Shown here: positions 27,035 to 35,250 of the stretch, one piece after another
Layout: each line of letters opens with the position of its first letter
How positions within the stretch are numbered: position 1 is the first letter of the stretch
Source of the DNA: Ornithinimicrobium murale
GTDB taxonomy: Bacteria > Actinomycetota > Actinomycetes > Actinomycetales > Dermatophilaceae
Length of the DNA: 64,000 nucleotides
Direction of reading: 5' to 3'
NCBI RefSeq assembly: GCF_003352835.1
Contig: NZ_QLVD01000015.1
Location: forward strand, 124,001-188,000
Made by a program: the position numbers and the translations under genes
The notes under the pieces: generated by a model
Told to the model about the DNA's origin: nothing
What the model saw: the letters and a program-made list of their open reading frames with translations, nothing else
The model's database searches: none

Positions 27035-27841
27035 GTGGCACGTCGTGACCCCGAGGGGCGTATGCCCCTGGCCCAGCACCTCCGCGAGCTGCGCAACCGC
27101 CTGTTCCTCGCGATCCTCGGGGTCATCGCCTGTGCCGTCGTGGGCTGGATCTTCTATGAGCACCTGATCAACTGGCTGATCGAGCCACTGCGCAACGTGC
27201 GCGACTCCGAGGGCCGCGAGATCGTCAACATCAACTTCGGCGCGAGCATCACGCAGCCGTTCTCGGTGCAGCTCAAGGTCTCGGTCTTCGTCGGCATCGT
27301 CCTGTCCAGCCCGTTGTGGATCTGGCAGATCTGGGCCTTCCTGATGCCCGGGCTGAAGAAGCGGGAGCGGCGCATCGCGCTGGCCTACTTCTTCGCCGGG
27401 GTCCCGCTGTTCCTGGCCGGCGCCGCCCTCGCAGCGTGGGCCATCCCGCGCACCGTCGCGATCCTGTTGTCCTTCACCCCGGACGACGCGGCGAACCTGC
27501 AGGACGCGATGACCTACCTCAACTTCGTCCTCTACTTCATCCTCGCCTTCGGGCTGGCCTTCCTGATGCCCGTCGCGCTGGTCGCCCTCAACCAGGTAGG
27601 CGTCCTGCCCGTGCGGGTGATGGTCAAGGGCTGGCGGGTCGCGCTCATGATCATCCTGGTCTTCGCTGCCTTCGTCACCCCCGACCCGAGTGCCTGGACG
27701 ATGATCGCGCTGTCGATCCCGGTCTACATCCTCTACTGGGGCGCCATCGGCGTCTCGGCGATCCTGGAACGCCGCCGCAAGAAGAAGGACCCCAGAGCGG
27801 CGTGGAAGGACCTGTCGCCCGACGAGGCGAGTCCCCTATGA
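27035..27841 (+). CDS. tatC: Sec-independent translocase subunit TatC
   Basis: A 268-residue six-helix membrane protein. The cytoplasmic N-terminus has the conserved MPLAQHLRELRNRL that contacts the twin-arginine signal. The first periplasmic loop and the EPF/Glu regions (QPFSVQLKVSVFVGIVLSSP and the KKRERRIALAYF segment) fit TatC. It receives folded Tat substrates and recruits TatA. GTG 27035 is the start. The window shows no tatB, which is usual next to tatAC in this group. Confidence 0.95.
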   Translation: MARRDPEGRMPLAQHLRELRNRLFLAILGVIACAVVGWIFYEHLINWLIEPLRNVRDSEGREIVNINFGASITQPFSVQLKVSVFVGIVLSSPLWIWQIWAFLMPGLKKRERRIALAYFFAGVPLFLAGAALAAWAIPRTVAILLSFTPDDAANLQDAMTYLNFVLYFILAFGLAFLMPVALVALNQVGVLPVRVMVKGWRVALMIILVFAAFVTPDPSAWTMIALSIPVYILYWGAIGVSAILERRRKKKDPRAAWKDLSPDEASPL

Positions 27842-27872
27842 GGTGCGCTCCGGTTCACGGCGCCACCTGGGG

Positions 27873-27878
27873 CACAAT
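27873..27878 (+). promoter_or_regulatory. -10-like element (CACAAT) for the lipid kinase gene
   Basis: CACAAT ends six bases before ATG 27885. No Shine-Dalgarno sequence is seen. It supports that start over an upstream GTG at 27843. Confidence 0.4.
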
Positions 27879-27884
27879 CGCCCC

Positions 27885-28766
27885 ATGACTCGGTATGCCG
27901 TGGTGCACGGGCCGCGCTCAGGTCGCCGCGGTGCCGGGGCCGTGGGGGAGGAGGTGGTCCGGCAGCTGCGCGCCGCCGGCCAGCAGGTCACCGAGCTGGA
28001 GGCCGCCACCCGCGAGGGCGCCCAGGAGGCGAGCCGGGGTGCGGTGGCCGATGGGGTCGACATCCTCGTCGCGGTCGGAGGCGACGGCGTCGTGCAGGCC
28101 GCCGCCAACACCCTGGTCGGGAGCAGCACCGCGCTGGGCATCGTGCCCGCGGGCACCGGCAACGACAACGCCCGCTCCCTCGGGATCCCGCTATCCACCG
28201 ACCGGGCGATGCAGACCCTGCTCACCGGGAGGCGCCGGTCCATCGACCTCATCCACGTCGACCCCTACGACCTCCACGTGGTCGGCTCGGTGCCCTGCGG
28301 GCTGGATGCTCTCATCGCCTCCCGTGCCGCCACGCTGCCCCGGTGGCTGGGGGCCCAGAGCTACACCATCGCCACCCTGCCAGAGATCATCCGCCTGCGA
28401 CCGATGGACTACCGCCTCGAGGTCGACGACCGGGTCCTGGAGCTCACGGGGCTGGTCGTTGCGGTCTGCAACATGCCGATCTACGGCGGCGGGATGCGCA
28501 TCGCGCCCGACGCCGACCCCGCGGACGGGCTGCTGGACGTCATCATCATCGAGCCGGTCGGCGCCGCCTCGGCCCTGCGCCTGTTGCGCGGCGTCTTCTC
28601 CGGAAGGCACAGCAACCACCCCGCCGTCCGGTTCGAGCGAGCCCGCCGCGTCAGCGTCGCTGGGCCACAGCTGATCGCGCACGGAGACGGCGACCCACTG
28701 GGCCCGCTGCCGGTGGAGTGCACGGTTGCTCCCGCGGCCATCGAGATCATGGTCCCGGTGCGCTGA
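27885..28766 (+). CDS. Diacylglycerol/lipid kinase family protein (DgkB/YegS-like)
   Basis: A 293-residue kinase of the DAGK catalytic family. The signature GGDGVVQAAANTL and GIVPAGTGNDNARSLGIP binds ATP and catalytic Mg2+. The C-terminal beta-sandwich (GGGMRIAPDADPADGLLDV) is also conserved. It should phosphorylate a membrane lipid such as diacylglycerol or a related lipid. ATG 27885 opens directly on the fold. The order tatC, DAG kinase, HelY helicase is conserved in actinobacteria. The stop is followed at once by repeat C2. Confidence 0.9.
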   Translation: MTRYAVVHGPRSGRRGAGAVGEEVVRQLRAAGQQVTELEAATREGAQEASRGAVADGVDILVAVGGDGVVQAAANTLVGSSTALGIVPAGTGNDNARSLGIPLSTDRAMQTLLTGRRRSIDLIHVDPYDLHVVGSVPCGLDALIASRAATLPRWLGAQSYTIATLPEIIRLRPMDYRLEVDDRVLELTGLVVAVCNMPIYGGGMRIAPDADPADGLLDVIIIEPVGAASALRLLRGVFSGRHSNHPAVRFERARRVSVAGPQLIAHGDGDPLGPLPVECTVAPAAIEIMVPVR

Positions 28767-28767
28767 G

Positions 28768-28821
28768 CGGTCCGAACCTCCCCACAAAGGGTGACGGGGC
28801 GGTCCGAACCTCCCCAAAAAT
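28768..28821. repeat. Repeat C2: two copies, 32 bp apart, upstream of the helicase gene
   Basis: CGGTCCGAACCTCCCCACAA begins at 28768 and CGGTCCGAACCTCCCCAAAA at 28800. They lie between the lipid-kinase stop and the helicase start. Sequence and spacing match C1 inside pafB, 3.2 kb away, in the same orientation. The second copy runs into CCAAAAATTGG, a small palindrome. Confidence 0.9.
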
Positions 28822-28837
28822 TGGTGGGGGGAGCGCG

Positions 28838-28843
28838 TAACCT
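28838..28843 (+). promoter_or_regulatory. -10-like element (TAACCT) for the helicase gene
   Basis: TAACCT ends six bases before ATG 28850. The six bases between are GAGGAC, too close to act as a normal ribosome site, so leaderless translation is likely. Confidence 0.5.
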
Positions 28844-28849
28844 GAGGAC

Positions 28850-31768
28850 ATGTCCACTCCCGCCGAGCGGTACGCCGCTGCCCGCAAGCGGACCCGGCAA
28901 CAGGGCGGGGCCGTGGGCCGGTTCACAGCCGGCTTCGACTTCCCCCTCGACGACTTCCAGCTGGAGGCCATCGGGGCCGTCGACGCAGGTCAGGGCGTCC
29001 TGGTCGCCGCCCCCACCGGCGCGGGCAAGACGATCGTGGGGGAGTTCGCGGTCGCACTCGCTCTGGAGACCGGACGCAAGGCGTTCTACACCACGCCCAT
29101 CAAGGCCCTCAGCAACCAGAAGTACCACGACCTCGTCGCCCGACACGGCGCCGACCAGGTCGGGCTGCTGACCGGGGACAGCTCGATCAACGGCGAGGCT
29201 CCCGTGGTCGTGATGACCACCGAGGTCCTGCGCAACATGATGTATGCCTCCTCCCGCACCCTGGAGGGCCTGGGCTTCGTGGTGATGGACGAGGTCCACT
29301 ACCTGGCCGACCGGTTCCGGGGCGCGGTGTGGGAGGAGGTCATCATCCACCTGCCGGAGTCCGTGCAGGTCATCTCGCTGTCGGCCACGGTCAGCAACGC
29401 CGAGGAGTTCGGTGACTGGCTGCGGACCGTGCGCGGCAACACCGAGGTCATCGTCTCCGAGATCCGGCCGGTGCCGCTGTGGCAGCACCTGATGGTCGGC
29501 AAGGACCTGCTCGACCTATTCGTGCACACCGGTGACGGCCTGGTCGCCGACCCCTCGACCCAGGGCCAGCAGGCGCGCATCAACCCCGAGCTGCTCGAGC
29601 GGATCGGCAGCTATGAGCGCGACTCACGGTGGCGCCGCGACGACGCCGGGGGCCCGCGTGGGCGGCGGGGGAGACCGCACGGGCGGGACGACCGCGGACG
29701 CGGCAGCAGGGGACGACCGTATGCCGATCGCGGACGTGACCGGGACGCTGTCCAGGGCGTGGGCCGGGGGAGCGGGCCAGGCAGTCTGCCCGGTGGCACT
29801 GCCAGCCGTGCCGAGGTGATCGACCGCCTGGACCGTGAGGGCCTGCTGCCGGCGATCACCTTCATCTTCAGCCGGGCCGGGTGCGAGGGGGCGGTCACCC
29901 AGCTGCTGGCCAAGGGCACCCGCCTCGTGCCACCGGAGGAGGGCGCCCGGATTCGCCGGCTGGTCGAGGAACGGGTCGCCGAGGTCGACGAGCGAGACCT
30001 GCCCGTCCTCGGCTACCACGACTTCGTGGAGGGGCTCTCGCGGGGGTTCGCGGCCCACCACGCGGGGATGCTGCCGCTGTTCCGCGAGATCGTCGAGGAG
30101 CTGTTCACCGCTGGCCGGACCAAGGCAGTCTTCGCCACCGAGACCCTCGCCCTGGGCATCAACATGCCAGCTCGCACCGTGGTGCTGGAGAAGCTGGTCA
30201 AGTTCAACGGCGAGGAGCACGCGCCAGTCACGCCCGCGGAGTACACCCAGCTCACCGGGCGGGCCGGTCGACGCGGCATCGACGTCGAGGGCCACGCCGT
30301 CGTGCTGCACCGCCGTGGCCTGGACCCGGTCGACGTCGCAGGCCTGGCCTCGACCCGCACCTATCCCCTGAAATCCTCCTTCCGACCGACCTACAACATG
30401 GCCGTCAACCTGGTGGCCCAGTTCGGCCGCACCGTGGCGCATGAGCTGCTGCAGTCCTCCTTCGCCCAGTTCCAGGCCGACCGCGTCGTGGTCGGCCTGG
30501 CCAGCCAGGTGCGGCGCAACGAGGAGGCCCTCGAGGGCTATGCCGAGTCGATGCACTGTGACCTGGGCGACTTCCGGGAGTATGCCAAGCTCCGGCGCCA
30601 GCTCAACGACTCCGAGAAGGACGAGGCCCGCCGCCGCAGCGCCTCCCGCCGCGCCGAGATCGCCGTCAGCCTCGAGGAGCTCACGCCGGGGGACGTGGTG
30701 AGTCTGCCCGAGGGGCGCCGCAAGGGCATGGCGGTGGTCCTCACCGTGCCGACCAAGGCCGGGCGCACACCGGAGCCGGGGGTGCTCACCTCCGACGGGC
30801 AACTGCGGCGCCTGACCCCGACCGACCTGCGCGAGCCGGTCGAGCCGGTCGCGCGGCTCACGATCCCCCGCGGCTTCAACCCGCGCAACGTGCGCTCCCG
30901 AAAGGACCTCGCGGCCACGCTCCGCGCCCAGGTGCCCTTCGAGCCGCCGCCCTCCCAGCGCCCGACCCGGCACGCCGCCGAGGAGGCGCAGCCGACCCCT
31001 GACCGCGGTGAGCGACCTGGCCGGGGGGCGACTCGGCATACCGACCCCGACGAGCTGCGCCGCCAACTGCGCGCCCACCCGTGCCACCAGTGCCCCGACC
31101 GGGAGGACCACGCCCGGTGGGCCGAGCGCTGGTGGAAGCTGCGGCGGGAGACCGATGACCTGCAACGGCGGGTCAGCGGGCGCACCAACACGGTGGCCCG
31201 GACCTTCGACCGGATCTGCACGCTGCTGGCCGAGCTGGGCTACCTGACCGAGGATGGCACCGAGGTCACCTCGTCCGGGGAGAGTCTGCGGCGGATCTAT
31301 ACCGAGAAGGACCTGGTGGCCGCGCAGTCGATCACCCAGGGCACCTGGAGGCGGCTGGACGCGCCCTCGCTGGCCGCGGTCGTCTCCACACTCATCCACG
31401 AGCCGCGGGGCAGTGAGGAGACGCTGCAACCACGCTGGCCGAACGTCGAGGTCGACGAGGCCTACCGCGAGATGGTGGCGATCTGGTCCGAGCTGACCGA
31501 CCGCGAGGCCAGGCACACGCTGCCACTGACCGGTGAGCTCGACGCCGGCATCGCGTGGATGGTGCACCGGTGGGCCTCCGGGCGCTCCCTGGAGGAGGTC
31601 CTGCGCGACAGCGAGCTGTCCGCCGGTGACTTCGTGCGCCGGTCCAAGCAGGTGATCGACCTGCTCGGTCAGATCGCCCACGCCGCCGACGAGCCGGTGG
31701 CGGGCAACGCCCGGCGGGCCTCCGAGGCCATGCTGCGCGGGGTGGTGGCCGCCGACCGCCTCGACTAG
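28850..31768 (+). CDS. helY: Ski2/Mtr4-like DExH-box RNA helicase (HelY type)
   Basis: A 972-residue superfamily-2 helicase. Walker A is APTGAGKT near residue 60, the DExH box is VVMDEVHYL, motif III is SLSATVSN, and motif VI is QLTGRAGRRGID. The C-terminal part includes the rRNA-processing arch-like and DSHCT regions of Ski2/Mtr4 relatives. An arginine/glycine-rich insert of about 50 residues (~265-315, e.g. RGRRGRPHGRDDRGRGSRGR) lies between the two RecA-like domains and may bind RNA. Mycobacterial HelY is the closest named relative. Expected role: RNA unwinding or decay. Confidence 0.92.
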   Translation: MSTPAERYAAARKRTRQQGGAVGRFTAGFDFPLDDFQLEAIGAVDAGQGVLVAAPTGAGKTIVGEFAVALALETGRKAFYTTPIKALSNQKYHDLVARHGADQVGLLTGDSSINGEAPVVVMTTEVLRNMMYASSRTLEGLGFVVMDEVHYLADRFRGAVWEEVIIHLPESVQVISLSATVSNAEEFGDWLRTVRGNTEVIVSEIRPVPLWQHLMVGKDLLDLFVHTGDGLVADPSTQGQQARINPELLERIGSYERDSRWRRDDAGGPRGRRGRPHGRDDRGRGSRGRPYADRGRDRDAVQGVGRGSGPGSLPGGTASRAEVIDRLDREGLLPAITFIFSRAGCEGAVTQLLAKGTRLVPPEEGARIRRLVEERVAEVDERDLPVLGYHDFVEGLSRGFAAHHAGMLPLFREIVEELFTAGRTKAVFATETLALGINMPARTVVLEKLVKFNGEEHAPVTPAEYTQLTGRAGRRGIDVEGHAVVLHRRGLDPVDVAGLASTRTYPLKSSFRPTYNMAVNLVAQFGRTVAHELLQSSFAQFQADRVVVGLASQVRRNEEALEGYAESMHCDLGDFREYAKLRRQLNDSEKDEARRRSASRRAEIAVSLEELTPGDVVSLPEGRRKGMAVVLTVPTKAGRTPEPGVLTSDGQLRRLTPTDLREPVEPVARLTIPRGFNPRNVRSRKDLAATLRAQVPFEPPPSQRPTRHAAEEAQPTPDRGERPGRGATRHTDPDELRRQLRAHPCHQCPDREDHARWAERWWKLRRETDDLQRRVSGRTNTVARTFDRICTLLAELGYLTEDGTEVTSSGESLRRIYTEKDLVAAQSITQGTWRRLDAPSLAAVVSTLIHEPRGSEETLQPRWPNVEVDEAYREMVAIWSELTDREARHTLPLTGELDAGIAWMVHRWASGRSLEEVLRDSELSAGDFVRRSKQVIDLLGQIAHAADEPVAGNARRASEAMLRGVVAADRLD

Positions 31769-31879
31769 ATGTCGAGAGCCCACAGACCCGTGACACGGGC
31801 CGTGCGGGCGGACCTGTGACGCCAGCCGCCCGCCGGGGCGATCCGGAATACGTCGACGTTGCTCGGCCTTGACTTCCCC

Positions 31880-33190
31880 GTGCCCATCACCCACGAGCCC
31901 TCGAGGCTGACCCGACTGTTGATGTTCGGCGCCCTGGTCGCGATCGGGCCGCTGACGATCGACATCTACCTGGCGGCGTTCCCGACCATCGTCCAGGACC
32001 TGGAGACCACCGACGCAGCGGTCCAGCTGACGCTCACGGCCACCCTGATCGGTCTGGCGCTCGGTCAGCTGCTGATCGGTGCCGTCGCCGATGTGATCGG
32101 GCGTCGGCGTCCGCTGCTGGTCGCCCTGGGCGCCTACGTGGTCGTCTCGGTCGTGATCGCCCTGTCCTCCTCCCTGGAGGCGCTCCTGGTCCTCCGGTTC
32201 CTGCAGGGTCTGACCGCTGCCTCGGGCATGGTGCTGGCCAACGCGATGGTGCGTGACCTCTATGACGGCGCCCAGATGGCCACCTTCATCTCCCGGCTCT
32301 TCCTCATCGTCGGTGTCGCTCCCATCCTGGCGCCCACTCTCGGCGCCCAGTTCCTGCACTTTGGCACCTGGCGGACGATCTTCTGGGCGCTGGCCGTGTT
32401 CGGCCTGATCCTGGTGTCGGTCGCTCTCTTCCTGGCGCCGGAGACCCTGCCGCAGGAGCGCCGGCGCCGCGGGGGAGTGCTACCTGCCCTGCAGTCCTAC
32501 GGCGTCCTGCTCTCCAGTCGCCGCTTCGTCGGCCTGATGTTGACCGCCGGAGCCGCGATGGGCGCGCTCTTCGCCTACATCAGCTCGGCAACATTCATCT
32601 TCCAGGACCTGTACGGCATGTCCACCCAGGGGTACGCGCTGGTCTTCGCCGCCGGCGCCGGGTCACTGACGATCGCCAGCCAGGCCAACGGTTTCCTGGT
32701 CCAACGTGTCCACCCGGTCCGTATCCTGCGGGTCGTCCTGCCCACGACGGTGCTCATCTCCGGCCTGCTCCTGGTGGCGGCGCTGCTGGATCTGGGGGTG
32801 GTCGCCATCGTCGCGGGTGTCGTGCTCGTCCTGGGCGCCACGGGCTTCGTGATGCCCAACGCCCCGGTCATCGCCCTGCACGACCACGCCGAGCGGGCCG
32901 GGTCGGCCGCGGCCCTCCTCGGAGCCGGCAACTTCCTCTTCGGAGCCCTGATCGCGCCGGTCACCGGAGCCTTCGACACCAACTCTGCCGTCCCGATGGC
33001 CGGCGTGATGGTCGGCTGCGGGCTCCTGGCGGTCCTGGTGTTCTGGACGCTCGCCAGGCCGGGCGAGATCCTGGCCGGTATGCCGTGGCGCGGGTCAGAC
33101 CGGTCCGGTGGCGGCCCCGAGGGGCGGGGTCAGACGGACGCACCAGCCCCACCGGAACGGGCCGTCGAGACCGCCGTCTCAGGGGTCTGA
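31880..33190 (+). CDS. MFS multidrug transporter, Bcr/CflA type (DHA1)
   Basis: A ~436-residue transporter with 12 membrane helices. TM1 carries the Bcr/CflA signature GPLTIDIYLAAFPTI. Loop 2-3 has ADVIGRRRPLLV (motif A), and GVAPILAPTLGAQF is the motif-C-like antiporter segment in TM5. The C-terminal ~35 residues are polar. GTG 31880 is given as start; TTG 31859, seven codons earlier, is possible. It should export drugs or metabolites by proton antiport. A second Bcr/CflA gene lies at 58720. Confidence 0.88.
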   Translation: MPITHEPSRLTRLLMFGALVAIGPLTIDIYLAAFPTIVQDLETTDAAVQLTLTATLIGLALGQLLIGAVADVIGRRRPLLVALGAYVVVSVVIALSSSLEALLVLRFLQGLTAASGMVLANAMVRDLYDGAQMATFISRLFLIVGVAPILAPTLGAQFLHFGTWRTIFWALAVFGLILVSVALFLAPETLPQERRRRGGVLPALQSYGVLLSSRRFVGLMLTAGAAMGALFAYISSATFIFQDLYGMSTQGYALVFAAGAGSLTIASQANGFLVQRVHPVRILRVVLPTTVLISGLLLVAALLDLGVVAIVAGVVLVLGATGFVMPNAPVIALHDHAERAGSAAALLGAGNFLFGALIAPVTGAFDTNSAVPMAGVMVGCGLLAVLVFWTLARPGEILAGMPWRGSDRSGGGPEGRGQTDAPAPPERAVETAVSGV

Positions 33191-33299
33191 TGCGGAACAC
33201 TCACCGCGGCGGGTGTCCCTGAGGCCCGACACGTGCTAGCGTTTGAGATGACTTGCCGTACCCGTGTCCAACGAGGTTTCGCGCCCGGGTGGACTCGGA

Positions 33300-33378
33300 G
33301 TGTTGCCTCAAAGGTGGATCGGCAGCTCGGAGGGTCCGCACACGTGGGCCCCGCCAACGAACAAGAATGAGGCAACAC
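33300..33378 (+). promoter_or_regulatory. Long-range stem in the cold-shock gene leader covering the ribosome site
   Basis: GTGTTGCCTCA at 33300-33310 is perfectly complementary to TGAGGCAACAC at 33368-33378. The right arm includes the only Shine-Dalgarno-like GAGG and ends two bases before the GTG start at 33381. An mRNA carrying both arms could hide its ribosome site at one temperature and expose it at another, as cold-shock leaders are known to do. Confidence 0.55.
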
Positions 33379-33380
33379 CA

Positions 33381-33584
33381 GTGGCTACAGGCACCGTGAA
33401 GTGGTTCAACTCCGAGAAGGGCTTCGGTTTCATCGAGCAGGACGGCGGCGGCGCTGACGTCTTCGTGCACTACTCCGCCATCGAGAGCTCGGGTTACCGC
33501 GAGCTCCAGGAGGCACAGAAGGTGGAGTTCGACGTCACCCAGGGTCCCAAGGGTCCGCAGGCCGAGAAGGTCCGCCCCCTCTGA
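33381..33584 (+). CDS. cspA: Cold-shock protein (CspA family)
   Basis: A 67-residue single cold-shock domain. RNA-binding motifs RNP1 (KGFGFIEQ) and RNP2 (VFVHYSAI) are intact, and [15 protein letters not shown] is the classic start. It binds single-stranded RNA/DNA and melts mRNA structure in the cold. GTG 33381 starts exactly on the domain. The gene has a structured leader with an 11-bp long-range stem over the start region and ends at a perfect terminator hairpin, so it is a one-gene unit. Confidence 0.96.
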   Translation: MATGTVKWFNSEKGFGFIEQDGGGADVFVHYSAIESSGYRELQEAQKVEFDVTQGPKGPQAEKVRPL

Positions 33585-33604
33585 GCTGAGCTCAACCGAC
33601 TCAC

Positions 33605-33640
33605 CACGAAGCCCCGCGCAGAACTGCGCGGGGTTTCGTG
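33605..33640. terminator. Strong terminator hairpin after the cold-shock gene
   Basis: An almost perfect inverted repeat: 33605-33621 (CACGAAGCCCCGCGCAG) pairs with 33624-33640 around a two-base centre; one central-outer G-T position is a wobble pair. The right arm ends GGGGTTTCGTG. It starts 21 bases after the cspA stop. Confidence 0.9.
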
Positions 33641-33682
33641 CGTCCCGGACAGAATCGGTCGCCAGGTGGCAAGATTCATCCC

Positions 33683-34231
33683 ATGGGACTCAAGGACAGT
33701 CAGCTCGCCCACGGCGAAGAGGTCGTTCTCAGCATCCGGACGCACTGGAAGGCACTGGCCGAGCCGGTGGCCCTGGCGATCTTCCTGGTGGCTGTGGTGT
33801 GGGGCGGTTGGTGGTTCACCCGCGACCTGTCCTACGGCATGTGGATCACGCTGGCCCTGGCTGTGCTTGCCGCCGTCATAGCGCTGTTCTTCGTGGTCAT
33901 CCCGATCCTGCGCTGGTCCACGGAGCGCTACACCATCACGACCCGGCGGATCAGCCACCGCACCGGCATCCTCACCAAGATTGGCCGGGACATCCCGTTG
34001 CACCGGGTCAACGACATCGGCCTGGAGAAGGGGCTGCTCGACCGGGTGCTGGGATGCGGGACCCTCACGGTCTCCGATGCCACTGACAAGGCCGGCATGG
34101 ACCTGCACGACGTGCCCAGGGTCGAGGCCGTGCACGTGCAGCTGCAGAACCTGCTCTACTCCCGGGACGACGGATCGGACGACGGGGAGTGGCCCCCGAA
34201 CGAGCCTCCGCGCTCCCGCGGACGCAACTGA
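33683..34231 (+). CDS. PH-domain (bPH2/DUF304) membrane protein
   Basis: A 182-residue protein with two N-terminal membrane helices (residues ~32-52 and 58-80), then a bacterial PH-like domain of the bPH2 type (RWSTERYTITTRRISHRTGILTKIGRDIPLHRVNDI). Such proteins are common in actinobacteria; their roles are mostly unknown, possibly in membrane stress or secretion. The C-terminal tail is Pro/Arg-rich. ATG 33683 is chosen because it precedes the conserved part; there is no clear Shine-Dalgarno sequence. Confidence 0.82.
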   Translation: MGLKDSQLAHGEEVVLSIRTHWKALAEPVALAIFLVAVVWGGWWFTRDLSYGMWITLALAVLAAVIALFFVVIPILRWSTERYTITTRRISHRTGILTKIGRDIPLHRVNDIGLEKGLLDRVLGCGTLTVSDATDKAGMDLHDVPRVEAVHVQLQNLLYSRDDGSDDGEWPPNEPPRSRGRN

Positions 34232-34284
34232 AGGCTCGGTCCCAGGAACGCAGCTGACGGCCACGTTCCAGGAACGCCCACGTC

Positions 34285-35229
34285 TCAGTGCAGCTTCAGC
34301 GCCTGCATCAGCCGGGTGATCGGTCCGGAGATGCCGTAGGTCTCCACGATCTGCTGCAGCGTGCCTGGATCGGCGAGCTCCCGGGGCAGGGAGAGCGGCC
34401 GGTCCTCCAGGGCTGCGTCCCGGGCCACCAGCACCACGCCCGGCGCCACGTCAAGATAGTCGGAAGCCGCCTCCAGGTTCCTGCGGCGGGCCCCCTTGAT
34501 GGCGGGGTCGCCGTCCGCGAGGGCCTGGCGGACCCCGGCGAGCGAGCCGTAGCTCGCGATCAGGGCCGCCGCGGTCTTCTCCCCGATGCCGACCACTCCC
34601 GGCAGGCCGTCGCTGGTGTCCCCGCGCATGATCGACATGTCGGCATACGCCGCCCCGGAGGCCACGGCATACCGCTCCTGCAGTCCCGCCTGGTCGATCA
34701 CCTCTGCGTCCCGGACCCCGGCCCTCGCCGTGTAGGCCACGGTGATCTGGTGCTCGTCATCGACGAGCTGGAACAGGTCCCGGTCACCGGTCACGACGGT
34801 CACCGGCATCACTCCCGTATGCCGATGCACCAGCGTCCCGATGACGTCGTCGGCCTCGAAGCCGGGAGACCCCAGCACCGGGATGCCGAAGGCCTCGAGC
34901 GCGGCGCGGATGACGGGGACCTGCACCTGCAGGTCGTCGGGCACCTCCTCCTGGTCGGCCGACCCCTCGACCAGTCGGTGCGCCTTGTAGGACGGGATGG
35001 CCGCGGTCCGGAAGGCAGGTCGCCAGTCGTCGTCCCAACAGGCGACCAGGTGAGTCGGCTCAAACCGGTTGAGCAGGGTCGCCGTCATGTCGAGCAGCCC
35101 CCGCACCGCGTTGGTCGGTGTGCCGTCCGGGGCGGGGGAGGTGTCCTTGACCCCGAAGAAGGCCCGGAAATAGAGGCTGGCGGTGTCCAGCAACAGAAGA
35201 CGCTGGCCTGGACTCATCTGTGCGCTCAT
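34285..35229 (-). CDS. 5'-3' exonuclease (PolA N-terminal-like/FEN family)
   Basis: A 314-residue stand-alone 5' nuclease. Metal-binding acidic residues lie in LLLDTASLYFRAFF, GFEADDVIG and TGDRDLFQLVDD, and the helix-hairpin-helix DNA-binding motif is GLPGVVGIGEKTAAALI. It should remove RNA primers or flaps as a partner to a polymerase. ATG 35229 fits a leaderless start eight bases after a minus-strand TAGCCT; an in-frame ATG at 35217 is possible. It is divergent from the AsnC gene with only 21 bp between the start codons. Confidence 0.9.
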   Translation of the reverse strand: MSAQMSPGQRLLLLDTASLYFRAFFGVKDTSPAPDGTPTNAVRGLLDMTATLLNRFEPTHLVACWDDDWRPAFRTAAIPSYKAHRLVEGSADQEEVPDDLQVQVPVIRAALEAFGIPVLGSPGFEADDVIGTLVHRHTGVMPVTVVTGDRDLFQLVDDEHQITVAYTARAGVRDAEVIDQAGLQERYAVASGAAYADMSIMRGDTSDGLPGVVGIGEKTAAALIASYGSLAGVRQALADGDPAIKGARRRNLEAASDYLDVAPGVVLVARDAALEDRPLSLPRELADPGTLQQIVETYGISGPITRLMQALKLH

Positions 35230-35236
35230 GGATCAC

Positions 35237-35243
35237 TAGGCTA
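35237..35243. promoter_or_regulatory. Shared divergent -10 element (TAGGCTA)
   Basis: Seven bases read TAGGCT on the plus strand (35237-35242) and TAGCCT on the minus strand (35243-35238). Each ends exactly eight bases before a start codon: ATG 35251 on plus, ATG 35229 on minus. One symmetrical element could therefore serve two divergent leaderless genes. Confidence 0.5.
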
Positions 35244-35250
35244 TGTCCTC

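Noticed and set aside
29624-32359. A 911-codon minus-strand open frame opposite the helicase gene
   Set aside because: Shadow frame of a GC-rich gene; the plus strand encodes an intact HelY helicase.
34242-34277. CCAGGAACG pair after the PH-domain gene as a repeat-family member
   Set aside because: Spacing is 26 bp and only about 10 bases repeat, so it does not fit the 32-bp families.
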